From positions 1-6,431 of the forward strand of contig CAZALT010000191.1 in assembly GCA_964485515.1 (NCBI GenBank): 6,431 nt of DNA, in the 5' to 3' direction. Made by a program: the position numbers and the translations under genes. Origin of the DNA: CAZALT01 sp964485515 (GTDB lineage Bacteria > Actinomycetota > Acidimicrobiia > Acidimicrobiales > Acidimicrobilacustridaceae). The notes under the pieces are model-generated. The model was not told the DNA's origin, ran no database searches, and saw only the letters and a program-made list of their open reading frames with translations. This document shows, piece after piece, positions 1 to 4,623 of the stretch. The number at the start of each line of letters is the position of its first letter. Within the stretch, counting starts at the first letter, position 1.

Positions 1-465
1 GGTTGGCTGGTCCGCATCTACGACCCCACCACTGGGACCGTGCACCGACCGTTAGAACTCGCCGACCCCTACGGCAAGCCCACCGCCACGACCGGCGTCA
101 CCAGCCCGTTCGGCTACACCGGCCAATACACCGACACCGAAACCGGCTACCAATACCTGAGAGCCCGCTACTACGACCCCACCACCGGCCAATTCCTGAG
201 CCGGGATCCCGCTGTCGGGATTACTCGATTGGCGTACGGGTACACCTACGGCGATCCCCTCAATCACGCGGACCGCAACGGACTGTGGCCATTGGACGGC
301 CTTTGCGTGCAGTCCAGCGGGGACGACGACTCCTGCAACAGCGTCTCGGATGACTTTCGGAACGATCATCCCGAGGTTGCGCAGCAGGTCACGGACTTCA
401 GCGGCGGGGTCTTGGATGTGAACCCAATTACGGCTCCGCTGAACCTCGACCTAACCCCGAACTAG
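1..465 (+). CDS. RHS/YD-repeat protein, C-terminal end (5' truncated by window)
   Basis: Frame 1 is open from the left edge to TAG at 463-465, giving the last 154 residues of a protein that begins outside the window. RHS proteins are large secreted or surface shells of YD repeats that enclose a variable C-terminal toxin. The RHS core signature is clear: FGYTGQYTDTETGYQYLRAR followed by YYDPTTGQFLSRDP (residues 57-70), then YGYTYGDPLNHADRNG, the usual boundary between core and variable tip. After GLW only about 58 residues remain; they include a PEVAQQVTDFSGGVLDVNPIT stretch (split PEVAQQVTDF / SGGVLDVNPIT) that resembles the linker after actinobacterial RHS cores. No toxin fold or catalytic motif is visible, so the tip is probably truncated or the protein is non-toxic. 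A second YDPTTG occurs at residues 7-12, which is unusual so close to the core end. No immunity gene is recognisable downstream. Confidence 0.9.
   Translation, partial: GWLVRIYDPTTGTVHRPLELADPYGKPTATTGVTSPFGYTGQYTDTETGYQYLRARYYDPTTGQFLSRDPAVGITRLAYGYTYGDPLNHADRNGLWPLDGLCVQSSGDDDSCNSVSDDFRNDHPEVAQQVTDFSGGVLDVNPITAPLNLDLTPN
18..188 (+). repeat. Direct repeat pair encoding YDPTTG inside the RHS core
   Basis: CTACGACCCCACCACTGG at 18-35 recurs at 171-188 with one mismatch out of 18. Both copies are in frame and encode YDPTTG. YD-type repeats are expected in RHS genes, but the second copy is the hyperconserved core-terminal motif, so the first may mark an old duplication or recombination within the core. 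Confidence 0.6.
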
Positions 466-882
466 CACTGGTTCTTCGCATCGATGAGCATGTCGAACAA
501 ACGACTGCCAAGGCATGCCGATCAAGGTCATCATGTTCCCGAAGTCCTTGCCGAGAGCGCCGAACGCGCCGGAGTAGCCGAGCGAGCCAGCTGTCAACAG
601 AGGGTGCTGAAAGCAAGCCGTCGATGAGACGCCACCCGGCGAATTCGCACAGCTTGAGTAGAGGCTTCCGGCCGCGGCAGCGTACGAGGCGTAGGTGAAC
701 GCTCCGCTCACCGTGAGACTGGATCCGGCGGCGACGGGCGCTCCCGAGACCGCGAATGGGACGAGGAGTGCTGTACCGGTGAGCCGTCCTCCCATCGCCG
801 CCGCTGAGTCCCACGCCACGTTCCCGCCGCTGCCGGTGGTCAGGTTGAGGACATTCCTGCCGTTGCCGAGCGTGAGCCCGTC
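462..882 (-). pseudogene. Possible degraded coding remnant with a frameshift, opposite the RHS 3' flank
   Basis: I do not recognise this as a named family. One minus-strand frame is open from 993 to 451, and its middle part (about 882-520) reads like real protein, with G/C-rich third positions and a small-residue, helix-like Ala/Gly/Ser composition. It contains a Cys pair (SSCANSPGGVSSTAC) and ends in LGYSGAFGALGKDFGNMMTLIG. Below about 515 that frame degrades, while the neighbouring frame becomes protein-like (GSRLFDMLIDAKNQC) and stops with TAG at 464-462. Skipping one base in the CC near 512-513 joins the two halves as LIGMLGSRLFDMLIDAKNQC. This suggests a broken gene with a one-base insertion. 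The Ala/Gly-rich Cys-pair stretch loosely resembles linkers before polymorphic-toxin tips, which would fit an inverted orphan tip beside the RHS gene, but that is inference. A chance open frame in GC-rich DNA remains a real alternative. Confidence 0.3.
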
Positions 883-1059
883 GCGAGGCCTACGGCTACC
901 CCCCGCAGCCGAAGCGGCGTTTCTCGCCGGCCCCGCCGGCCTCGCCGGCGACGACTTCCCCATCCTGCGGCTCGCCCACGTCGACACCTTCACCGTCGTC
1001 CCCTGACAGCATCGGCCAGGGCGTAGGACCCGGCACCCCTCACGCCAGGTCCGGTCCGA
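883..1059. other. Gap with no intact gene; possible plus-strand coding scrap
   Basis: No complete gene is visible. On the plus strand, a frame ending at TGA 1004-1006 reads AAFLAGPAGLAGDDFPILRL followed by AHVDTFTVVP, with almost every third base C or G, a strong coding-like pattern. It has no plausible start or Shine-Dalgarno, and its upstream part overlaps the minus-strand remnant. The opposite strand in the same place is also open for a short stretch, so direction is uncertain. Bases 1007-1059 contain no hairpin with a T tract and no obvious promoter. The stretch looks like the debris of rearranged genes. Confidence 0.35.
926..952 (+). repeat. Triplicated 9-mer (GCCGGCNNN)x3
   Basis: GCCGGC occurs at 926-931, 935-940 and 944-949, exactly 9 bases apart. 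In the plus frame ending at 1006 the unit encodes an AG-plus-one-residue triplet repeat (AGP AGL AGD). It is probably a small slippage product in GC-rich DNA. Confidence 0.6.
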
Positions 1060-1497
1060 TCAGCCCTCGACGAGGGCGCGGAGGTTGACGAGGTTCCTTC
1101 GCCAGATCCACTCGAGGATCGGGCGGCTGACGACGGCACCGATCGGTCCGCCCAGCCACCACGGGAAGGTGAGCTGCTCGGTCCAGGTGAACAGGCTGGC
1201 GTGGCGGCCCCGTGGTGCGACGGTGAACACGCCGGTGCCGGTCACCGCGCCGACGTGACGGACGCCCATGGCGTGGGGTGGCTCCCACTCGGTGATCTCC
1301 ATGCGGTCGGTCATACGGACGGGCCCGACGCTCGTGACGCAGTCGAAGGTCGTACCTTCCCCCGAACGCTTGTCGGAGGTGAAGGTGATGCTCGCCGCGT
1401 CCTCCATCCAGCGGACGTGGTCGGCCACGTCGGCCAGGACGTCCCACACGTCGGCTGGTGGGGCGTCGATCAAGGTTGCGACACGGATTCCGGACAC
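1060..1497 (-). CDS. SRPBCC (START/Bet v1-like) family protein
   Basis: This encodes 145 residues, the usual size of a single-domain SRPBCC protein of the polyketide cyclase/dehydrase type. The fold binds hydrophobic ligands in a deep cavity; the ligand here cannot be told from sequence. The family opening is clear: a first strand and helix IDAPPADVWDVLADVADHVRW (residues 10-30; split IDAPPADVWDV / LADVADHVRW). Middle strands follow (GTTFDCVTSVGPVRMTDRMEITEWEPP), then a TGTGVFTV strand, and a C-terminal helix beginning around SRPILEWIWRRNLVNLRAL. There is no signal peptide or clear membrane segment. GTG at 1497-1495 starts exactly before the conserved first strand. It has no Shine-Dalgarno, and a -10-like element lies 7 nt upstream, which favours leaderless translation. 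The gene is divergent from the PH-like gene across 88 bases. Confidence 0.85.
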   Translation of the reverse strand: MSGIRVATLIDAPPADVWDVLADVADHVRWMEDAASITFTSDKRSGEGTTFDCVTSVGPVRMTDRMEITEWEPPHAMGVRHVGAVTGTGVFTVAPRGRHASLFTWTEQLTFPWWLGGPIGAVVSRPILEWIWRRNLVNLRALVEG

Positions 1498-1503
1498 GGC
1501 GCG

Positions 1504-1509
1504 ATCGTA
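1504..1509 (-). promoter_or_regulatory. Candidate leaderless -10 element for the SRPBCC gene
   Basis: On the minus strand TACGAT (TANNAT type) lies with six bases between it and the GTG start. That is the spacing expected if transcription begins at the start codon itself. The -35 region shows no good TTGACA match. The absence of a Shine-Dalgarno sequence upstream of the GTG agrees with a leaderless message, which is common in actinobacteria. Confidence 0.35.
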
Positions 1510-1546
1510 CGCGGCCGAAGGCAGACATCACTACGCTGCGCCAGGA

Positions 1547-1559
1547 GTCGGAATCCGAC
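1547..1559. promoter_or_regulatory. 13-bp inverted repeat in a divergent gap (possible operator)
   Basis: GTCGGA-A-TCCGAC is a perfect 6-bp inverted repeat around one central base. It lies between the divergent SRPBCC and PH-like genes, 27-39 bases upstream of the PH-like ATG. A TANNNT-type -10 (TACGCT, 1532-1537) just upstream would place it at or after the transcription start of the plus-strand gene, where a repressor could act. Its shortness makes chance occurrence possible. Confidence 0.3.
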
Positions 1560-1585
1560 GACGAGCACGCCCACGGGAGGCGACG

Positions 1586-2116
1586 ATGGCCAAGGTCGAT
1601 CTGATGCAGTTCGCAGCGGCAGAGACACCCGAAGGGGAGACGGCGATCAGCGCGGTCAAGGTGAACTGGAACGGCATGGTGCCGCCCACGCCGCTGGCCA
1701 CGGGCGGCATCGCCGGCCTCGGTCGTGGGGAGTTCGCGCCCGAGCTCGAAGGGCCGCCGGCCGACGCCGTCATCGCCCCGGCGGACCCCGACGCCATGGT
1801 CACGTTCCCGTCCGCCCGCCAGATGGTGCTCGTGCTCACCGAGCACCGGCTGCTGGTCTGGTCGCTCGGGTTCTCGGGCAAGCCCAAGGACTACATCGGC
1901 GACGTGCCCCTCACGGCGATCACCGCGGTGGATCTCGGCGGCGGTGGCTTCGGCGACATCGTGCGCATCTCGATGGCGTCCACCGCGAAGGTCGACCTCG
2001 AGATCATGCGCGGCGAACCGGCCGAGGACTTCGTGGCCGCCCTGTCGGGCCGCATCTCACCGTCCGAGACGTGGACGGGCGACTTCCCGACCGGCCAGCA
2101 GCCGACCGGGGAGTAG
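1586..2116 (+). CDS. Hypothetical protein with PH-like domain
   Basis: This encodes 176 residues. ATG at 1586 is chosen because GGGAGG at 1575-1580 sits 5 bases before it; the frame is open further upstream but crosses the divergent SRPBCC gene. The N-terminal part (about 20-75) has AISAVKVNWNGMVPPT and a Pro/Gly-rich stretch. The C-terminal part (79-153) reads as alternating strands ending in a helix: QMVLVLTEHRLLVWSLGFSG, then DVPLTAITAVDLGGGGFGDIVRISM, then EDFVAAL. A strand with TEHRLLVWS followed by a glycine turn and a 'P-L-x-x-I' strand is typical of bacterial PH-like (bPH/YokE-type) domains, which usually act in lipid or protein contacts at the membrane. There is no signal peptide or membrane segment, so it is probably cytoplasmic. 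The family match is by eye and function is not known. Its 3' end faces the methyltransferase gene with 25 bases between the stops. Confidence 0.75.
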   Translation: MAKVDLMQFAAAETPEGETAISAVKVNWNGMVPPTPLATGGIAGLGRGEFAPELEGPPADAVIAPADPDAMVTFPSARQMVLVLTEHRLLVWSLGFSGKPKDYIGDVPLTAITAVDLGGGGFGDIVRISMASTAKVDLEIMRGEPAEDFVAALSGRISPSETWTGDFPTGQQPTGE

Positions 2117-2136
2117 CGAGCGCCTTTGAGCGAGCG

Positions 2137-2152
2137 GGCGGTCACGTCCGCC
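2137..2152. terminator. Weak hairpin between convergent genes
   Basis: GGCGG (2137-2141) and CCGCC (2148-2152) can pair around a six-base loop. The hairpin begins 20 bases after the PH-like stop and its loop contains the methyltransferase stop codon. There is no T tract on either side, so at best it is a short T-less terminator serving both genes. With 5-bp arms in GC-rich DNA it may be chance. Confidence 0.25.
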
Positions 2153-2921
2153 GGAAGGTCGACACGTGGGCGTGGCCGGCGGGATCGAACGGGGTGCCCT
2201 CCCAGTCGGACCACCGTGCCTCGAGGCGGAGGCCCTCGTCCTCGGCGAGGTGGTCGAGCTGGGCGGTGGTGAGGTAGCGCAGCACCCAGGGGCGGAGCCG
2301 GTTGCCCGATTCGGTGATCTCGATGTGCTGGCCGGTGATGGTCTGCGCGTGGGGGTCGAGCACCGAAGCCGTGAGCACCAGACGGTCGACGCCGATGGTC
2401 CGCACCGAGACGTCGTCGATCCGGTCCGGCGGGTCCGGTGCGACGATCGCCTCCACCACGAAGACGCCACCGGGACGCAGGACCCGGGCCACCTCACCGA
2501 GACAGGCGCGCTGGGTCGCCTCGGTGGTGAGGTTGAACAGCGTGTTGAACGTGGCGACCACGGCCGGCACCGAAGCCGGGCCGAACGGCAGCACCGCCAT
2601 GTCGCCGCGGACGGGCGCGATCCCGGCGTTCCCGGCGATCTCTGCCGGTTCGCTCGGACGTCCGCTCCGGGTCGGTGCCATCTTGGCGCGCAGGACGCCG
2701 AGCATCGCAGCCGAGGCGTCGAGGCCGACCACCGTGGTGCCGGCCGCGGCGAGGGCGACGGCCACCCGGCCGGTGCCCACCCCGAGCTCGAGGACCGGCC
2801 CGGCCCCCACGAGGCGGTGGAGGTGGTGGGCGCAGCCTGCCGGATCCGGGAGGTCGGTGTACCAGTCGTCGTAGACGTCCGCGAACCCGTCCCCATAGGT
2901 CTCGGAGCGATAGCCGTCCAT
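2142..2921 (-). CDS. Class I SAM-dependent methyltransferase
   Basis: This encodes 259 residues, a complete Rossmann-fold methyltransferase that would transfer a methyl group from S-adenosylmethionine to an unidentified acceptor. An N-terminal helix with YGDGFADVYDDWYTDL (residues 9-24) precedes motif I ELGVGTGRVA (45-54). An acidic residue ends strand 2 (VVGLDAS, Asp68), and PVRGDMAVLPF (102-112, Asp106) is the usual adenine-side motif. A post-motif helix and strand follow (ARVLRPGGVFVVEAIV). The C-terminal third (DDVSVRTIGVDRLVLTASVL onward) is a beta-rich extension like that of small-molecule methyltransferases. ATG at 2921-2919 is chosen because it immediately precedes the conserved YGDGFAD region; an upstream in-frame GTG would lie inside the palindrome at 2926-2947. 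The frame stays open further upstream, but only as the antisense of the membrane-protein operon. It is divergent from that operon and convergent with the PH-like gene. Confidence 0.9.
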   Translation of the reverse strand: MDGYRSETYGDGFADVYDDWYTDLPDPAGCAHHLHRLVGAGPVLELGVGTGRVAVALAAAGTTVVGLDASAAMLGVLRAKMAPTRSGRPSEPAEIAGNAGIAPVRGDMAVLPFGPASVPAVVATFNTLFNLTTEATQRACLGEVARVLRPGGVFVVEAIVAPDPPDRIDDVSVRTIGVDRLVLTASVLDPHAQTITGQHIEITESGNRLRPWVLRYLTTAQLDHLAEDEGLRLEARWSDWEGTPFDPAGHAHVSTFRRT

Positions 2922-2925
2922 CGGC

Positions 2926-2947
2926 CCAGTGTGGCGCGCCACAATGG
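2926..2947. promoter_or_regulatory. Near-perfect 22-bp palindrome between divergent genes (candidate operator)
   Basis: The 14-base core TGTGGCGCGCCACA (2930-2943) is a perfect palindrome. It is flanked by CCAG on the left and ATGG on the right, so the symmetry continues for three more pairs with a single mismatch (G2929/A2944). It lies in the 48-base gap between the methyltransferase start (2921) and the GTG start of the membrane-protein operon (2970). A -10-like CACAAT (2940-2945) for the plus strand overlaps its right half. This is the size and position expected for the site of a dimeric repressor controlling one or both genes; no regulator gene is in the window. Confidence 0.5.
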
Positions 2948-2969
2948 CGGGCGACGTCGAGGGGGACAG

Positions 2970-3923
2970 GTGGGCATCGAGGGTCGGGTGGAGTCGAGCG
3001 AGCAGGTCACGGCTACCGGCGCGCCCGGCGTGCCGTGGTCGGCCGAGGTCGCCGACGCCGACGCCAGCCCCGACGAGGTCGTCGACGTCCCGACGGCACC
3101 GGCGCCGCCCGCACCGCTCGTTCCTCTGACGATCTCCGACCTGCTCGACGGCGCCTACAACGCGGTCAAGCGCCGCCCCGCCCGGGTCCTCGGCGCCGTG
3201 GCCATCGTCGTGGTGCCCATCCGGCTGATCTCGGCCTACGCCTTCCGGCGCACGACGAGCGACGTCACGGCGTCCAACATCGTCAACAACATCGGCGGGA
3301 TAGGCCGCCTCGACGACCTCGGTGGGATCGACCTGTTCCTCGCGCTCACGTCCTACCTCTTGAGCTCGCTCTCCCTGTTCTTCATCGGCGGGATCGTCGC
3401 CGCGTTCGTCGTGGCCTGGTTCGAGGGGATCGACCTCACCGCTGGGGCGGCGGTGAAGATGGTCCTGCGTCGGAGCGGCGCGCTCCTCGCCGCATGGGCC
3501 CTCCTCTTCCCGCTGAAGGCCGTGTCCGTGGTCTTCCTCGTGCTTCCGGTCGTGCTGGTCGTCTCGCTGTTCTGCCTCACTGCTCCCGTGATCCTCGTCG
3601 AGCGGGCCGGACCGATCACCGCCATCAAGCGGGCCGTGTCGCTCGCGTGGCGCCGCTACTTCGTGGTGCTGTGGGTCGTCGTGCTCTCGACCACCGTCGC
3701 CGTCCTCGGCTCCTTGATCCTGAGTCGGCTTCCGGTCTTCTTCGCCGACCTGCTCCCGTCGCCGTTCGACTGGATCGGCAACGCGGTCGTGCTCGCCGCC
3801 TCGGAGATCGTCACCGGCACGGCGCTCGCGGCCACGATGGTCCTGCTCTACTTCGACATCCGGGTCCGCACCGAAGGCTTCGATCTCGTCCACCGCCGAG
3901 TCGCCGCGTTCGAGGATCGCTGA
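2970..3923 (+). CDS. Multi-pass membrane protein, GDPD membrane-domain type
   Basis: This encodes 317 residues, with first gene position in the operon. An acidic, Pro/Ala-rich cytoplasmic N-terminus (about 1-50) leads to LTISDLLDGAYNAVKRRPARVLG (53-75; split LTISDLLDGA / YNAVKRRPARVLG), an opening typical of this membrane family. Hydrophobic segments follow at about 73-92, 121-150 (long, perhaps two helices), 169-190, 191-210, 230-251 and 269-295. The hallmark tail YFDIRVRTEGFDL (294-306) and the EARG-like loop VERAGPITAIKRAVSLAWRR (210-229) support the assignment to the glycerophosphodiester-phosphodiesterase membrane-domain group, which lacks the catalytic GDPD domain here. GTG at 2970 is preceded by GAGGG(GG) at 2959; a second in-frame GTG at 2988, also with GAGGG upstream, is possible and would remove six residues. 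The next gene starts one base after its TGA. Molecular function is not known. Confidence 0.82.
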   Translation: MGIEGRVESSEQVTATGAPGVPWSAEVADADASPDEVVDVPTAPAPPAPLVPLTISDLLDGAYNAVKRRPARVLGAVAIVVVPIRLISAYAFRRTTSDVTASNIVNNIGGIGRLDDLGGIDLFLALTSYLLSSLSLFFIGGIVAAFVVAWFEGIDLTAGAAVKMVLRRSGALLAAWALLFPLKAVSVVFLVLPVVLVVSLFCLTAPVILVERAGPITAIKRAVSLAWRRYFVVLWVVVLSTTVAVLGSLILSRLPVFFADLLPSPFDWIGNAVVLAASEIVTGTALAATMVLLYFDIRVRTEGFDLVHRRVAAFEDR

Positions 3924-3924
3924 G

Positions 3925-4623
3925 ATGGATCTCGTCGCGTTCACCATCGCGTTCGCCGTCGCGGGTGGCCCCGCGGGTCCGCCGCCTGCCGACGAGTCGG
4001 TGGCCCGGGCCGACGAGATCCTGAGCCGCCCCGAGTTCGCGCCGCCCGAGCGGTCCCTGTTCCAGCGGGTGACCGACTGGATCGGGGAGCGGATCAGCGA
4101 TCTGCTCACCAACCTGTTCGGCGGCGGGCAGGGATCGTTCTCCAGCTGGATCGTGCTGGGGTTGTGCGTGGCGGTGATCGGCGTCGTGATCTTCTTCGTG
4201 GTGCGATCGCTGCGGCGGGATCCACCGGTCGACCTCACGCCCGACGACGGGGAGGTCGTCCGCAGCTCGGCCGACTGGCGCACCGAGGCCGAACGCTTCG
4301 AGGCGGCCGGTTCGTGGAAGGCCGCGCTCCGGGCCCGCTACCGCGAGCTCATCGCCGAGCTCGTGGCGCGCGGCGTGGTCCGCGACGTGCCCGGGCGCAC
4401 CACCGGCGAGTACCGCACCGAGGTGCGGCGGCGAGTGCCATCGGTGGCCGACGACTTCGATGTCGCCTCCGCGCTGTTCGACGCGGCCTGGTACGGCGAT
4501 CTCCCCACCGGTGCCGACGAGAACCGCGCCTTTCGCGAGCGTTCCCGCCGGGTCGTCGCCGGCACCCGAGGTTCGCGCCAGCCCGAGCTCGTCGGGATCG
4601 GGCTCGTGGAGGTCCGGTCGTGA
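3925..4623 (+). CDS. DUF4129 domain membrane protein
   Basis: This encodes 232 residues. A short hydrophobic N-terminus (3-14) is followed by an extracytoplasmic-type segment carrying ADEILSRPEFAPPERSLFQR (29-48) and an amphipathic WIGERISDLLTNLF helix. One membrane helix follows at about 75-94, ended by RSLRRD. The C-terminal DUF4129 domain (about 117-210) has the expected pattern DWRTEAERFEAAGSWKAALR, then ARYRELIAELVARGVV, then TGEYRTEVRRRVP, and WYGDLPTGADE. DUF4129 also occurs at the end of transglutaminase-like membrane proteins and in MoxR clusters; its biochemical role is not established. ATG at 3925 has GAGGA (3912-3916) 8 bases upstream and follows the previous stop by one base. Its TGA overlaps the GTG of the next gene, so all three are probably translated in a coupled way. 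Confidence 0.9.
   Translation: MDLVAFTIAFAVAGGPAGPPPADESVARADEILSRPEFAPPERSLFQRVTDWIGERISDLLTNLFGGGQGSFSSWIVLGLCVAVIGVVIFFVVRSLRRDPPVDLTPDDGEVVRSSADWRTEAERFEAAGSWKAALRARYRELIAELVARGVVRDVPGRTTGEYRTEVRRRVPSVADDFDVASALFDAAWYGDLPTGADENRAFRERSRRVVAGTRGSRQPELVGIGLVEVRS
4608..4623 (+). promoter_or_regulatory. Ribosome binding site and GTGA coupling junction (DUF4129/DUF4350)
   Basis: GGAGG at 4608-4612 lies 7 bases before GTG at 4620. The GTGA overlap (4620-4623) joins the DUF4350 start to the DUF4129 stop. This decides the DUF4350 start, since the frame is open much further upstream. Confidence 0.8.

Noticed and set aside
1063..1077. Perfect GCCCTC-GAC-GAGGGC hairpin considered as a terminator for the SRPBCC gene
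   Set aside because: It lies inside the last codons of the gene and has no T tract; the symmetry is explained by GC-rich codons for the C-terminal residues.
1201..2277. 358-residue plus-strand open frame across the SRPBCC and PH-like genes
   Set aside because: It is Arg/Gly/His-rich with no recognisable motif and is an out-of-frame reading of two real genes, a usual artefact in GC-rich DNA.
2057..3010. 317-residue minus-strand Pro/Arg/Ser-rich open frame
   Set aside because: Out-of-frame shadow of the methyltransferase, with composition typical of shadows.
2922..4283. Long minus-strand open frame extending the methyltransferase N-terminus to over 700 residues
   Set aside because: The extension is Asp/Glu/His/Gly-rich low complexity, antisense to two well-supported membrane-protein genes. 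The methyltransferase is complete from 2921.
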